A stretch of DNA of 64,000 nt, taken from positions 212,581 through 276,580 of the forward strand of contig QZKY01000016.1 of assembly GCA_003605115.1 (NCBI GenBank), read 5' to 3'. Position numbers and translations under genes: made by a program. The stretch is from Oxalobacter sp. (GTDB taxonomy: Bacteria > Pseudomonadota > Gammaproteobacteria > Burkholderiales > Burkholderiaceae_D). The notes under the pieces were generated by a model, which was given only the letters and a program-made list of their open reading frames with translations, did not search any database and was not told where the DNA came from. Below are positions 21,807-31,363 of this stretch, piece after piece. Positions within the stretch are counted from its first letter, which is position 1; every line of letters starts with the position of its first letter.

Positions 21807-22000
21807 TCGTACACATAGGGGAGGCGTTTTACGGCAGACGCAGCAGCGCGACGACGTTCATCCTGATCAATCGGTGGTTTATCCCACAAGCGAGCCATGC
21901 CAGCATGCTGCGCTTTTTGTACGTCTGGGTCACGCTGCTTTAATTCATTCAGAAAGCGCGTGAATTCAGATTCGTACTGCGGTCTTGAAAAAATGCGCAT
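21803..22000 (-). CDS. DUF3460 family small protein
   Basis: A 65-residue soluble protein (MRIFSRPQYESEFTRFLNEL ... ARLWDKPPIDQDERRRAAAS) of a family that I recall as DUF3460 in betaproteobacteria. The WDKPP motif is its most recognisable part. Its stop overlaps scpA by four bases, and it starts five bases after the GNAT gene ends, so it sits in a tight operon. Function is unknown. Confidence 0.88.
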   Translation of the reverse strand: MRIFSRPQYESEFTRFLNELKQRDPDVQKAQHAGMARLWDKPPIDQDERRRAAASAVKRLPYVYE

Positions 22001-22005
22001 AAATT

Positions 22006-22515
22006 TTAATTGTTAAATATTCGGCGCAGCATGACAGGCGGTGCGTCGGCATTATAGTCGTGAGGATACTCCAGTTCCGGTGCCAGCTCAAAACCATAGG
22101 CTGCATAGTAGTCAACCAATCGCGGCTGATCGGCGCGCACGCCCACTCGCAACTCGTTGATGTCTGACGCCAGTGCGCGGTGCACCACGGCTTCCAGCAT
22201 GTGTGCGGAAAGGTTTTTGCCGCGGTAGACGGGCAAGACGCCTATCCGCCGTACTTCCCACACGTTAAGCTCGCCTTCTACGGGCAGCCAGCGGAGCGAT
22301 CCTGAAGGAACGTTGTTGACGTGCAGGATGTATCCGCCACCTCTCAGCAAATCTTTTGTCACAACCTCGTGGGTTTCCTGGTGTCCGGTAGATTGCGGAT
22401 TGACCTTGTCAGCCCAGGCGGCGCGCGTCAGATCGGCTATCAACTGCGCATCTTCAAGCGATGCTTCTGTTACCAATATGTTTTTTATGCCCTCACTACT
22501 ACTGTCGTCGCTCAT
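22006..22515 (-). CDS. GNAT-family N-acetyltransferase
   Basis: A 169-residue acetyltransferase-like protein. The core has SLRWLPVEGELNVWEVRRIGVLP followed by YRGKNLSAHMLEAVV, the acetyl-CoA-binding motif (R-x-x-G-like), and DYYAAYGFELAPELEYPHDY near the end. The substrate is unknown. It begins the GNAT-DUF3460-scpA-panC series; a different role from scpA is likely since GNAT genes are often mobile within operons. Upstream lies metG's palindromic 3' end. Confidence 0.85.
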   Translation of the reverse strand: MSDDSSSEGIKNILVTEASLEDAQLIADLTRAAWADKVNPQSTGHQETHEVVTKDLLRGGGYILHVNNVPSGSLRWLPVEGELNVWEVRRIGVLPVYRGKNLSAHMLEAVVHRALASDINELRVGVRADQPRLVDYYAAYGFELAPELEYPHDYNADAPPVMLRRIFNN

Positions 22516-22592
22516 ATAAAGTTACTGCTGGTTTGACCCGAGCAGCGCGTTGTTGAGAATCTTTTTATTCTATTCGCATCACTGGTTCTGGG

Positions 22593-22661
22593 CTAGGAAA
22601 ATTCGGAGTCAGAGTCAAAGTATCGCAAGCGATATTTGACTACCGACCCCGGTTTTCCTAG
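22593..22661. repeat. GGGTCAGAGTC-family palindrome overlapping the metG stop
   Basis: A hairpin with a perfect 9-bp base (CTAGGAAAA with TTTTCCTAG), then GAGTCAGAGTCAAAGTATCGC and GATATTTGACTACCGACCCC. It contains the metG TAG stop (22658-22660), so it may act as terminator for metG on the minus strand. Confidence 0.75.
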
Positions 22662-24736
22662 CGAATTCGCATGCCAGGTTCTGCACCCGGCCACGGGTTC
22701 AGAATATAAATCCCCGGCTTGGCCTTTTCATCTTTCGCCGATGCGGCGAGCACCATGCCTTCGGACATCCCGAATTTCATCTTGCGCGGCGCGAGGTTGG
22801 CGACCATCACAGTCAATTTTCCAATTAAATCTTCCGGCTTGTAGGCGGACTTGATGCCTGCGAAAACGTTGCGCGGTTTGGCTTCGCCGATGTCCAGCGT
22901 CAGGCGCAGCAGACGATCCGATCCCTCCACCAGCTCACAGTTGAGAATTTTGGCGATGCGCAGATCGACCTTCGAAAAGTCATCAATCGTGATTTCGGGC
23001 GCGATGTCTTCGATGTCGTTTGCTGCAGGCGCAGCCGCCGGTGCTTCGGCGGCGGGGGGCTCAAACAAGGCATCCAGCATCTTCGGTTCCACGCGTTGCA
23101 TCAAATGCGAGTAGGCATTGACGATGTGACCGTTGGGTAATGGTTTGTTAATGTCAGCCCACTGCATTGCTGGCAAGTTCAGCAGCGCTTCGACTTGTTG
23201 TGCCAAGGTGGGCAGCACGGGTTTCAAATAAATCGTCAGGATGCGGAAGGCTTCAAGCAGGCAACTGCACACTTCATGCAGTGCGGGTTCGCTCGCTGGA
23301 TCTTTTGCGAGCACCCAGGGTTTGTGCTGATCGACATACGCATTGATGATGTCGGCCTGATGCATGATGGTGCGCAACGCACGGCCATATTCGCGCGCCT
23401 CGTAATCTTGTGCAATTTCGTTTGAAACACTGCGCAAATTGTCGAGGAATCCTTCGTTTTCCGGCGCGAAGTTTGTAGAAACCTTGCCGCCAAAGCGCTT
23501 GGCGATGAAGCCTGCAGAGCGGCTCGCGATGTTCACATATTTTCCGACCAGATCAGCATTGACGCGCGCGATGAAATCTTCCGGATTGAAATCCACATCT
23601 TCGACGTGCGAATTCAATTTTGCCGCGATGTAATAACGCAGCCATTCCGGGTTCATGCCGATGTCGAGATAGCGCAACGGCGAAATGCCGGTGCCGCGCG
23701 ACTTGGACATTTTTTCGCCTGAGACCGTGATGAAGCCGTGCACGAACACGTTGTTCGGTACGCGCATGCCGGAAAATTTCAACATGGCCGGCCAGAACAG
23801 CGTGTGGAAATAAATGATGTCCTTGCCGATGAAATGATACTGCTCGGTGTTCGGGTCTTGCATGAACGCATCGTAGTCGCGTCCGATCTTGCCGAAATAA
23901 TTTTTCAGCGAGGCGAGATAGCCGACCGGCGCATCCAGCCAGACGTAAAAATATTTGCCGGGCGCATCAGGAATCTCAATGCCGAAGTAGGGCGCATCGC
24001 GGCTGATGTCCCAGTCGCCCAGGCCTTCGCCGTCTTCCCCCAGCCACTCGCGTGCCTTGTTGGCGACTTCGGGTTGCAAGCGTGGCACGCCATCGACATC
24101 GCCCAGCGCCCAGTTGCGGAGGAAATCCACGCACTGCGGATCGGAGAGCTTGAAGAAAAAATGTTCGGAGGTTTTCATCACCGGCGTCGCGCCGGTCAGC
24201 GTGGAATACGGATTCTTCAGTTCAGTCGGTGCATAGACGGCGCTGCAGGCTTCGCAGGCATCGCCGTATTGATCTGGCGCGCCGCATTTGGGGCACGCGC
24301 CCTTGATGTAGCGATCCGGCAGGAACATGTTTTTGACCGGATCGTAAAACTGTTCGATGGTTTTGCTGGCAATAAAACCGGCAGACTTCAAATTGCGGTA
24401 AATCGTTTTGGACAGTTCGTGATTTTCCGGTCCGTCGGTGGAGTGCCAGTTATCGAAGGAAATAGAGAAACCGTCCAGGTATTGTTTGCGTCCGGCGGCA
24501 ATGCCTGCGACGAAATCCTGCGGTGTGACACCTGCTTTTTCAGCGGCGATCATGATCGGCGCGCCGTGCGCATCGTCCGCACACACGAAATGCACTTCGC
24601 GTTGTTGGTCGTTGTCTTGCTGCATGCGCTGAAACCGTACCCAAATGTCGGCCTGGATGTACTCCATGATGTGGCCGATATGAAAAGGACCGTTGGCGTA
24701 GGGCAGGGCGGTGGTAACGAACAGCTTGCGAGTCAT
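22658..24736 (-). CDS. metG: Methionyl-tRNA synthetase
   Basis: MetG charges tRNA-Met. The 692-residue protein starts [20 protein letters not shown] and holds the HIGH and [10 protein letters not shown] motifs, and a zinc cluster [18 protein letters not shown]. The C-terminal tRNA-binding domain ([19 protein letters not shown]) gives a dimerising tail, as in E. coli. The final codon overlaps a palindromic repeat. It is divergent from mrp, 107 bases apart. Confidence 0.98.
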   Translation of the reverse strand: MTRKLFVTTALPYANGPFHIGHIMEYIQADIWVRFQRMQQDNDQQREVHFVCADDAHGAPIMIAAEKAGVTPQDFVAGIAAGRKQYLDGFSISFDNWHSTDGPENHELSKTIYRNLKSAGFIASKTIEQFYDPVKNMFLPDRYIKGACPKCGAPDQYGDACEACSAVYAPTELKNPYSTLTGATPVMKTSEHFFFKLSDPQCVDFLRNWALGDVDGVPRLQPEVANKAREWLGEDGEGLGDWDISRDAPYFGIEIPDAPGKYFYVWLDAPVGYLASLKNYFGKIGRDYDAFMQDPNTEQYHFIGKDIIYFHTLFWPAMLKFSGMRVPNNVFVHGFITVSGEKMSKSRGTGISPLRYLDIGMNPEWLRYYIAAKLNSHVEDVDFNPEDFIARVNADLVGKYVNIASRSAGFIAKRFGGKVSTNFAPENEGFLDNLRSVSNEIAQDYEAREYGRALRTIMHQADIINAYVDQHKPWVLAKDPASEPALHEVCSCLLEAFRILTIYLKPVLPTLAQQVEALLNLPAMQWADINKPLPNGHIVNAYSHLMQRVEPKMLDALFEPPAAEAPAAAPAANDIEDIAPEITIDDFSKVDLRIAKILNCELVEGSDRLLRLTLDIGEAKPRNVFAGIKSAYKPEDLIGKLTVMVANLAPRKMKFGMSEGMVLAASAKDEKAKPGIYILNPWPGAEPGMRIR

Positions 24737-24843
24737 GATGGGTGAAGGCTGAAAAGTGAATACCCATTTTACCAGCCAGTTTGTTTTCTGCGAAATTCCG
24801 CTAGACTGGCCGCTTGTCAGCAGGAAAAGATGGGAGCAAACGC

Positions 24844-25929
24844 ATGAGCCTTACCCCGGAAATCATTCAGCAAGCCTTGAGCCAGGTCATTGATGTCGAT
24901 ACAGGCAAGGATTTTGTTGCAGGAAAAATGGTCAAAAACCTTCAGGTTCAGGGAAACGATGTGTCGCTGACGATCGCGCTGGGCTATCCGGCTCACAGCC
25001 GGGTTGATGCCATCCGGCAAAGTGTGGAAACGGCGATTAAAGGTTTGGCAGGTTTTGACGCGGTGAAAGTGGAGGTGGTGTCGAAAATTGTGCCACACAC
25101 AGTGCAGGGAGGCGTGCGACTGATGAAAAACGTGAAGAACGTGATTGCGGTGGCTTCCGGCAAGGGCGGCGTGGGCAAATCGACGACAGCAGTGAACATT
25201 GCCTTGGCGCTGGCGGCAGAAGGCGCCAAGGTAGGGTTGCTCGACGCTGACATTTACGGCCCTTCGCAGCCGATGATGATGGGGATTTCCGGCAAACCGG
25301 AAACGAAAGACGGCAAGACGATGGAGCCGCTGGAAAACTACGGGGTGCAAGTGTCGTCGGTGGGATTCATGATCAAACCCGATGAGCCGATGGTATGGCG
25401 TGGCCCGATGGTCGCGCAAGCCCTGACACAACTGGTGGAGATGACGAACTGGCGCGATCTCGATTATTTGATCGTGGACATGCCGCCGGGGACGGGCGAT
25501 ATTCAACTCACGCTCGCCCAGAAAGTGCCTGTCACCGGTGCGGTAATTGTGACGACGCCGCAAGATATCGCCTTGCTCGATGCAAAAAAAGGACTGAAGA
25601 TGTTCGAGAAAGTGAGCATTCCGATTTTGGGCATCGTGGAAAACATGAGCACGCACATTTGTTCGCAATGCGGTCATGCCGAATCCATTTTCGGCGAAGG
25701 CGGTGGCGAAAAAATGTGTGCGGAATATGGTGTGGATTTTCTCGGGGCGCTGCCGCTGCTGTTGTCAGTACGCGAGCAAACCGATTCCGGCAAACCGACC
25801 GTGGTGGCCGAACCAGATGGCAGGGTGACACAGATTTACAAGGACATCGCGCGCAAGATTGCCGCGCGCGTCGCGCAAAAGCCGAAAGACATGAGCGGGA
25901 AGTTGCCGCCGGTGGTGGAAATTAAATAG
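24844..25929 (+). CDS. apbC: Iron-sulfur cluster carrier Mrp/ApbC
   Basis: A P-loop ATPase that binds and delivers Fe-S clusters. The 361-residue protein has an N-terminal MIP18-like domain, the deviant Walker [19 protein letters not shown], switch [10 protein letters not shown], and the C-terminal CSQCGH pair that ligates the cluster. The ATG at 24844 has GGGAG upstream; an upstream TTG would add ten residues. It is divergent from metG. The last codons lie in a perfect palindrome shared with the convergent regulator gene. Confidence 0.96.
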   Translation: MSLTPEIIQQALSQVIDVDTGKDFVAGKMVKNLQVQGNDVSLTIALGYPAHSRVDAIRQSVETAIKGLAGFDAVKVEVVSKIVPHTVQGGVRLMKNVKNVIAVASGKGGVGKSTTAVNIALALAAEGAKVGLLDADIYGPSQPMMMGISGKPETKDGKTMEPLENYGVQVSSVGFMIKPDEPMVWRGPMVAQALTQLVEMTNWRDLDYLIVDMPPGTGDIQLTLAQKVPVTGAVIVTTPQDIALLDAKKGLKMFEKVSIPILGIVENMSTHICSQCGHAESIFGEGGGEKMCAEYGVDFLGALPLLLSVREQTDSGKPTVVAEPDGRVTQIYKDIARKIAARVAQKPKDMSGKLPPVVEIK

Positions 25930-25973
25930 GGTCAGAGTCAAATTAATTAATTTGACTCTGACCCTATTTAATT
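25920..25973. terminator. Perfect 54-bp palindrome across two convergent stop codons
   Basis: Every base from 25920 to 25946 pairs with its partner from 25973 back to 25947, centred between 25946 and 25947. It includes the GGGTCAGAGTC core. The apbC TAG is 25927-25929, and the first base of the stop codon for the convergent regulator is 25973. T-rich flanks on both sides suggest a bidirectional terminator. A hairpin this long can also cause replication pausing or recombination, which are possible but not shown. Confidence 0.85.
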
Positions 25974-27046
25974 CACTCACCCCCAAACGCTTCCGCCAGC
26001 GTGAGAACGCGTCCGGTATCACTGCCGTCGTAACCGACGAGTTCGTTGACTTGGGTTTTAAATTCTGCACTTTGCAAAATGTCGATCACGTCTTTGATCG
26101 GTGCGGTGTGCATGTGATCCTGATCAACGGCAAAGAAGTAGCGCTCCTGAATCAGCGGCAAGAAATCCAGGCCAAAACGACGTGCTGCGGTCTCCACGCC
26201 AAATCCGACATCGGCCATGCCGCTGGCGATGAATGCGGCAATGGCGGCGTGGGTGAATTCTTCGGTGTCGAAGCCGTTGATGGTTTTAGGATCGATGCCC
26301 GCTTTTCCCAGTAGCATTTCCAGCAGCATGCGTGTGCCGGAACCGATTTGACGATTGACGAATTGCACATCGGGGCGTGTGATGTCGGTCAGGGTGCTCA
26401 GATTTTTGGGGTTGCCCGGTGAAAGGAACAGGCCTTGATTCAGTACAGCCAAATGGATGAGTTTGTGCTGTTTGGGGTCAAGGTATTGGACAAAGCGTTT
26501 CAAGGCGACATCTTCAAAATCGCCCATGGGGATGTGGAACCCCGCGAGATCGCACTCCTGACGTGAGAGGGCGGCGATGGCGCCGGTGCTGCTCAGGTAG
26601 CGAAATTCAATAGGGACGTTCGCTGAGACGACGCGTTTGATGAGTGCCTCGACAGCAAAACCATGGCGCGCCATGAGTCGCACCATGTTGTGCTTGCCCA
26701 ACACGCTTTTCCCGAGCTCGGTTTCCAGTTCGGAAGAGAGGCTTTGCAGGGTGGGAGACAGGCGGGCAGCGATGCGTTTGTCAGCCCAGAGCAGGGTGGT
26801 GGCGAGATGGGTGAGGCGGGTACCGCGCCCGCGCTGTTTTTCCAGCAAAGTGCCGCCGAAGACGGTTTCTGCCTCGCGCAACAAGCCCCAGGCATGCCGA
26901 TATGACAGGCTCACCGCTTTGGCGGCCTGAAAAATCGCCCCTTGAGATTGTATTGCTGACAACAGCCTAAGGAGCAACGCAGTGTCTATGGCTGCGTTTT
27001 TGCCATAAGCGATGCGCCAATGCGGTTCGATGGAGACTTTGTACAT
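25973..27046 (-). CDS. LysR/ModE-like regulator with periplasmic-binding-type sensor domain
   Basis: A 357-residue protein. The first ~100 residues are a winged helix-turn-helix of the LysR/ModE type (LLRLLSAIQSQGAIFQAAKA then YRHAWGLLREAE). The rest is a substrate-binding fold (FLSPGNPKNLSTLTDITRPD and NRQIGSGTRMLLEMLL) like the molybdate-binding domain in COG1910 regulators. The ligand could be molybdate, an oxyanion or an organic acid; I cannot choose. It is divergent from the OFA transporter, 179 bases apart, so it most likely controls that gene. The start at 27046 (MYKVSIEPHW) is family-like. Confidence 0.88.
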   Translation of the reverse strand: MYKVSIEPHWRIAYGKNAAIDTALLLRLLSAIQSQGAIFQAAKAVSLSYRHAWGLLREAETVFGGTLLEKQRGRGTRLTHLATTLLWADKRIAARLSPTLQSLSSELETELGKSVLGKHNMVRLMARHGFAVEALIKRVVSANVPIEFRYLSSTGAIAALSRQECDLAGFHIPMGDFEDVALKRFVQYLDPKQHKLIHLAVLNQGLFLSPGNPKNLSTLTDITRPDVQFVNRQIGSGTRMLLEMLLGKAGIDPKTINGFDTEEFTHAAIAAFIASGMADVGFGVETAARRFGLDFLPLIQERYFFAVDQDHMHTAPIKDVIDILQSAEFKTQVNELVGYDGSDTGRVLTLAEAFGGE

Positions 27047-27073
27047 GCCGCATTGTAAAGGGCGACAGGACTT

Positions 27074-27091
27074 TATGCAAAAAATAGCATA
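27074..27091. promoter_or_regulatory. Inverted repeat TATGC-N8-GCATA in the divergent promoter
   Basis: A 5-bp dyad (27074-27078, 27087-27091) lies 28 bases before the regulator start and 135 before the transporter. The AT-rich spacer and short T-N-A arms suit LysR-type sites. It is short enough to be chance; no perfect ModE box is present. Confidence 0.3.
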
Positions 27092-27225
27092 TAGCCATGT
27101 CAAATAACAGGTGGTAACATCCCGTTTTGTGTAGTTATATGGATGTGTGCGAAGGCTTCAACAGTAGAGTTCAAGCACACTACTTTTGGAGCTTTCTATT
27201 TTTTAAATTTAGGAGAGTATTTATT

Positions 27226-28890
27226 ATGTTTAAACGTCTCGGCAAGGAATACACAATTGCCGGTGAAGGCTTTAACCGCTGGATGGTACCCGCCTCCGCG
27301 TTGATGATTCACCTTTGCGTCGGCATGGGTTACGGTATGTCGGTGTTCTGGCTTCCGATGTCCCGTATCGTCGGTGTCTCCCAAGGCACTGGCAAGCCTT
27401 TGGTTTGCCCGTCCGACATGAGCATTTTCGCTCAGCTATTCACCACCTCTTGCGACTGGAAAGTCGTGATGGCCAGCGCGGTGTTCGCGATTCTGTTCTT
27501 CATGCTTGGTACCACCACTGCAATTTGGGGTAACTGGCTGGAGCACGTTGGCCCACGCAAGTGCGGCTTCGCATCCTGCTGCTGCTTCGTCAGCTTCTTC
27601 ATTCTGGCTGCGATTGGTACGATTTTCCACCAACTCTGGATCGTTTGGATTGGCGCGGTGATCGGCGGTATTGGTCTGGGTCTGGGTTACATCACCCCGG
27701 TATCCACGCTGATTAAGTGGTTCCCGGATCGTGTTGGTATGTCCACAGGTTTCGCTGTTGGCGGTTTTGGTGGTGGCGCGATGTGCGGCGCACCGTTCGC
27801 CAACTGGCTGATGAACATGTACGCTACCCCGACTTCGACGGGTCTGTGGCAAACCTTCCTGACGCTGGCAGTTGTCTATTGCGGCTTGATGCTGGCAGGC
27901 GCTTTCTCGATCCGTGTTTCGCCGACTGGCTGGAAACCGGCTGGCTTCGTGCCGAAGACCTCCGGCAACATGGTGGATGACGGCCATGGCGGCTTGATTG
28001 AAGCTTCCGCGTTCAACGTTGAAACCAACCAATCCATGAAGACCCCGCAATTCTGGTTCTGCTGGGGCATGCTGTTCCTGAACGTTTCGGCTGGTATCGG
28101 CGTGATCTCCATGGCGTCCCCGCTGCTGCAAGAAGTGTTTGCCGGTAACCTGATCGGTCTGCCGGGCGTGACCTTCGATCAACTGACGGCGGCACAACGC
28201 GGGCAGGTGGCAACCATCGCTGCGGGCTTCGCTGGTTTGCTCTCTCTGTTCAACATTGCTGGCCGTCTGTTCTGGGCATCCTTGTCCGACATCATTGGTC
28301 GCAAAAACACCTACTTCGTGTTCTTCCTGGCTGGTGCAGCGTTGTATGCTTACATCCCGACTTTGGCGGGTAGCTTGAACCTGGTGCTCTTCCTCTGTGC
28401 AGCTTGCGTCTGCTTGACTTTCTACGGCGGTGGTTTTGCAACGATTCCTGCCTACCTGGCGGACTTGTTCGGCACACAGTTCGTTGGCGCGATCCACGGT
28501 CGTCTGCTGACGGCATGGTCTTGCGCTGGTTTGATCAGCCCGCTGTTGATCAACGTTATTCGAGACGTGCAAATCAACAATGGTGTACCGAAAGCACAAG
28601 CTTATTCCGTAACGCTGTACATCATGGCGTGCTTCCTGATCGTTGGTTTCATTTGCGCTGTCTTGGTTAAGCCGGTTCACAGCAAGCACTACATGAGTGC
28701 TGAAGCCGTGGCTGCTAACCAAGCCGCACTGGACGAGAAGATTGCTGCCGCAGCACAAGGTGGTCAGCTCCGCGTCGAGAAGCCGACCTCCACGGGCAAG
28801 CTGATCGGTTCTTGGGTTATCGTCGGTATTCCGCTGGCATACGGTATTTGGCAGACGGTTCTGCAAACTGCCAAGATGTTCGCTAAGTAA
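27226..28890 (+). CDS. OFA-family MFS transporter (oxalate/formate antiporter-like)
   Basis: A 554-residue major facilitator of the oxalate/formate antiporter (OFA) family. The start at 27226 follows AGGAG with 10 bases of spacing. The core has the MFS loop GNWLEHVGPRKCG and WFPDRVGMSTGFAVGGFGGG, which match OFA. Compared with OxlT (about 418 residues) it has an insert between helices 1 and 2 (about 45-75) containing two Cys, and an added C-terminal helix (GSWVIVGIPLAYGIWQTVL). Substrate is uncertain; oxalate/formate, other small dicarboxylates or pyruvate are all possible. Codons lean towards those of well-expressed genes, by eye. A regulator gene lies divergently, and a terminator follows. 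Confidence 0.9.
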   Translation: MFKRLGKEYTIAGEGFNRWMVPASALMIHLCVGMGYGMSVFWLPMSRIVGVSQGTGKPLVCPSDMSIFAQLFTTSCDWKVVMASAVFAILFFMLGTTTAIWGNWLEHVGPRKCGFASCCCFVSFFILAAIGTIFHQLWIVWIGAVIGGIGLGLGYITPVSTLIKWFPDRVGMSTGFAVGGFGGGAMCGAPFANWLMNMYATPTSTGLWQTFLTLAVVYCGLMLAGAFSIRVSPTGWKPAGFVPKTSGNMVDDGHGGLIEASAFNVETNQSMKTPQFWFCWGMLFLNVSAGIGVISMASPLLQEVFAGNLIGLPGVTFDQLTAAQRGQVATIAAGFAGLLSLFNIAGRLFWASLSDIIGRKNTYFVFFLAGAALYAYIPTLAGSLNLVLFLCAACVCLTFYGGGFATIPAYLADLFGTQFVGAIHGRLLTAWSCAGLISPLLINVIRDVQINNGVPKAQAYSVTLYIMACFLIVGFICAVLVKPVHSKHYMSAEAVAANQAALDEKIAAAAQGGQLRVEKPTSTGKLIGSWVIVGIPLAYGIWQTVLQTAKMFAK

Positions 28891-28929
28891 TATTGCTTTG
28901 CCGGTTCGCCGGTAGGCTGCAGTAAATTG

Positions 28930-28960
28930 AACCGCCCGCAAGGCAACTTGCGGGCGGTTT
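28930..28960 (+). terminator. Terminator after the OFA transporter
   Basis: A 13-bp stem (AACCGCCCGCAAG with CTTGCGGGCGGTT), loop GCAA, followed by T. The T run is short, so efficiency may be moderate. Confidence 0.75.
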
Positions 28961-29058
28961 GCATTCTCACTCCCATATCAGAAGGCGAGGCGGTAAAATA
29001 CGCCTTTACCATCTTTCGCGCCTGAACATTCGGCCTACTTTAGCAAGGTTGTACACAC

Positions 29059-30450
29059 ATGACTGTTCGAACCCGTTTCGCCCCCAGCCCCACCGGCTTT
29101 CTCCACCTCGGCGGCGCGCGCACCGCGCTGTATTCTTGGGCGTATGCCCGACGCTTTGGCGGCACCTTCATTCTGCGGATTGAAGATACCGATGTTGAGC
29201 GCTCCACGCCGGAAGCCGTGCAAGCCATCATCGACGGCATGGCATGGCTGGGATTGCAGCATGACGAAGGGCCGTTTTACCAGATGCGCCACATGGATCG
29301 TTATCGCGAAGTGATCCAGAAGATGCTGGACGAAGGCACCGCCTACTACTGTTATTCCTCCGCAGAAGAAGTGGAAGCCATGCGCGAACGTCAGCGTGCC
29401 GCCGGTGAAAAATGGCGCTATGACGGCACCTGGCGTCCGGAGCCAGGCAAGACCTTGCCGCCGATCCCGGCTGGGCGCCAGCCGGTGGTGCGTTTCAAAA
29501 ATGCGCTGACGGGCGATGTGACCTGGAACGATCTGGTCAAAGGGCCGATCACGATTTCCAATGAAGAGATGGATGACTTGATCATTGCGCGTTCGGACGG
29601 TACGCCGACCTACAATTTTTGCGTGGTGGTCGATGACTGGGACATGAAGATCACCCACGTGATTCGCGGCGACGATCACGTGAACAATACGCCGCGCCAG
29701 ATCAACATTCTGCGAGCATTGGGGGCGACGCTCCCGCAATATGCGCACCTGCCGATGATTCTCGGCGCCGATGGCGAAAAACTTTCCAAGCGTCATGGCG
29801 CGGTGAGTGTGATGGATTATCCGGAGCAAGGCTATTTGCCGGAAGCGGTGCTGAACTATCTGGCGCGCTTAGGATGGAGTCACGGCGACGATGAAATTTT
29901 TTCGATGGAACAGTTTTGCGAGTGGTTCGATCTCGATCATCTGTCGAAGTCGGCTGCGCAATTCAACATGGAAAAGATGGCGTGGCTGAACAATCATTAC
30001 ATTCGTCAGGCGGATGACGCACGTCTGGAAAAACTGGTATTGCCGTTTCTGCAGCGCGATGGTGCAAAACTGGAAGACGCGCCTGCACTGCAGCCGGTGA
30101 TCGCCTTGTTGAAAGAGCGCGTGAACACGATTGCGGAACTGGCTGATGCCGCGATGCTCTTTTATCGTGACCCCCAACCGGAAGCGGCTTTGTTATCGCA
30201 GCACCTGAATGATGCATCGCGCGCTGCGCTGGCGGATTATCTGCAACAGTGCAAAGCAGTGGAGTGGAATCGCGAAGCTTTGTCTGCCGTGATGAAAGGG
30301 GTGCTGTCATCGCACAAGCTCAAGATGCCACAACTGGCCATGCCGCTGCGACTGGTGCTGACCGGGCAGTTGCAAACGCCGTCGATCGATGCGGTGGTGC
30401 ATTTGCTCGGTCGGGAGACAGTGTTGGCGAGGTTACAAAAGTACATATAA
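29059..30450 (+). CDS. gltX: Glutamyl-tRNA synthetase
   Basis: GltX charges tRNA-Glu. The 463-residue protein starts [20 protein letters not shown] (HIGH) and has [11 protein letters not shown] (KMSKS), with the standard four-domain length. It lies directly upstream of a tRNA-Ala-Glu-Glu cluster, that is, beside its own substrate; the tRNA promoter starts within 20 bases of its stop. Confidence 0.98.
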   Translation: MTVRTRFAPSPTGFLHLGGARTALYSWAYARRFGGTFILRIEDTDVERSTPEAVQAIIDGMAWLGLQHDEGPFYQMRHMDRYREVIQKMLDEGTAYYCYSSAEEVEAMRERQRAAGEKWRYDGTWRPEPGKTLPPIPAGRQPVVRFKNALTGDVTWNDLVKGPITISNEEMDDLIIARSDGTPTYNFCVVVDDWDMKITHVIRGDDHVNNTPRQINILRALGATLPQYAHLPMILGADGEKLSKRHGAVSVMDYPEQGYLPEAVLNYLARLGWSHGDDEIFSMEQFCEWFDLDHLSKSAAQFNMEKMAWLNNHYIRQADDARLEKLVLPFLQRDGAKLEDAPALQPVIALLKERVNTIAELADAAMLFYRDPQPEAALLSQHLNDASRAALADYLQQCKAVEWNREALSAVMKGVLSSHKLKMPQLAMPLRLVLTGQLQTPSIDAVVHLLGRETVLARLQKYI

Positions 30451-30464
30451 AAACCATTACATTG

Positions 30465-30493
30465 TTTTACAGCGCGGGAAATTTTGCTATAAT
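30465..30493 (+). promoter_or_regulatory. Promoter of the tRNA-Ala-Glu-Glu cluster
   Basis: TATAAT at 30488-30493 with a weak TTTTAC -35 at 30465-30470 (17-bp spacer). The discriminator is G/C rich (CTCGC), as in stringent stable-RNA promoters. Confidence 0.65.
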
Positions 30494-30507
30494 CTCGCTT
30501 CTTTGTC

Positions 30508-30583
<76 letters not shown>

Positions 30584-30637
30584 GCGAAGACAGACTTGTC
30601 GCCAGACATCGGTGTCATTGTCAAAGATAATTTCCAG

Positions 30638-30713
30638 GCTCCCATCGTCTAGAGGCCTAGGACACCACCCTTTCACGGTGGATACAGGGGTTCGAATCCC
30701 CTTGGGAGTGCCA
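30638..30713 (+). tRNA. tRNA-Glu (TTC), copy 1
   Basis: A 76-base cloverleaf, anticodon loop CTTTCAC giving TTC, encoded CCA. Its acceptor stem begins GCTCCCA and ends TGGGAGT. The body is the same as copy 2, exactly 100 bases downstream. Confidence 0.97.
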
Positions 30714-30737
30714 AAAAACGCGTTTTGCAGATGCGAT

Positions 30738-30813
30738 GTCCCCATCGTCTAGAGGCCTAGGACACCACCCTTTCACGGTGGATACAGGGGTTCGAATCCC
30801 CTTGGGGATGCCA
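30738..30813 (+). tRNA. tRNA-Glu (TTC), copy 2
   Basis: The second of two tandem tRNA-Glu genes. Its acceptor stem begins GTCCCCA and ends TGGGGAT. It differs from copy 1 at two paired positions, C-G versus T-A and T-A versus C-G, so both stems stay paired. No strong terminator is seen before the CBS gene. Confidence 0.97.
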
Positions 30814-30870
30814 GCTTTCTGTGTTTTGGCACTGAACGCGCAGGCAACGTTCTGCAACCGTCCCCCTACC

Positions 30871-31311
30871 TCACCCCATGTCCCCTCTGATGTAACGCTC
30901 AAGCTGCGTGATGACGAATTGCTGCTGTGCAGGGATTTCCCTGAGCATATCGCTCATGGAGATAAGCCCGACGACATTGCCGCTTTCGACGACCGGCAAA
31001 CGTCTGAACTGGCGCTCGGCCATCAGTGCGAGGCATGATTTGGCATCTTCATTGGGGCTGACATGAATGAGCGGAGAAGACATGATCTCACGCACAAGCG
31101 TTTCACTCGGTAGCCGGTTCATCGGCGCGAACCGCTGCAAATAATCACGCTCTGTGACGATGCCGATGGTTTTATTGTCTTTCATCACAAGTAGTGCGCC
31201 GATGCGTTTTTCTGCCATCAGGCGAGCGGCTTCCAGCACGGTCATTTCCGTCGAAACGGCGTGAATGTCTTTGTGTTGCTTGGTTTTGAGGATTTGGCCT
31301 GCGGTCAGCAT
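30871..31311 (-). CDS. Two-CBS-domain protein
   Basis: A 146-residue protein made of two CBS domains, each with the ...GIVTERDYL and LISMSDML-type ends. CBS pairs bind adenosine nucleotides and regulate enzymes or transporters. Single CBS-pair proteins like this are common and often of unknown target. The C-terminus (QQFVITQLERYIRGDMG) is short. It is a minus-strand gene downstream of the EF-hand-like protein gene, 52 bases away. Confidence 0.9.
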   Translation of the reverse strand: MLTAGQILKTKQHKDIHAVSTEMTVLEAARLMAEKRIGALLVMKDNKTIGIVTERDYLQRFAPMNRLPSETLVREIMSSPLIHVSPNEDAKSCLALMAERQFRRLPVVESGNVVGLISMSDMLREIPAQQQFVITQLERYIRGDMG

Positions 31312-31363
31312 CGTACCTCCCGGGATTGTCTATGCCACCAGTGTACCGCACCATTTTTTCTAA

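Noticed and set aside
23738..24745. Plus-strand 335-residue ORF, antisense to metG
   Set aside because: metG motifs (HIGH, KMSKS, zinc cluster) are all on the other strand; shadow ORF.
27047..27225. ModE box for molybdate control
   Set aside because: Fragments such as ATATAGC and TTATATGG occur, but the spacing and symmetry of a ModE operator do not.
27436..28941. Minus-strand 501-residue ORF, antisense to the OFA transporter
   Set aside because: The transporter frame has a ribosome-binding site, membrane helices and family motifs; the antisense product is Gln/Arg/His-rich with no motif.
30657..30902. Minus-strand ORF of 81 residues with GIRTPVSTVKGWCPRP
   Set aside because: It runs antisense across the two tRNA-Glu genes. 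This peptide is a familiar false annotation made from tRNA-Glu sequence.
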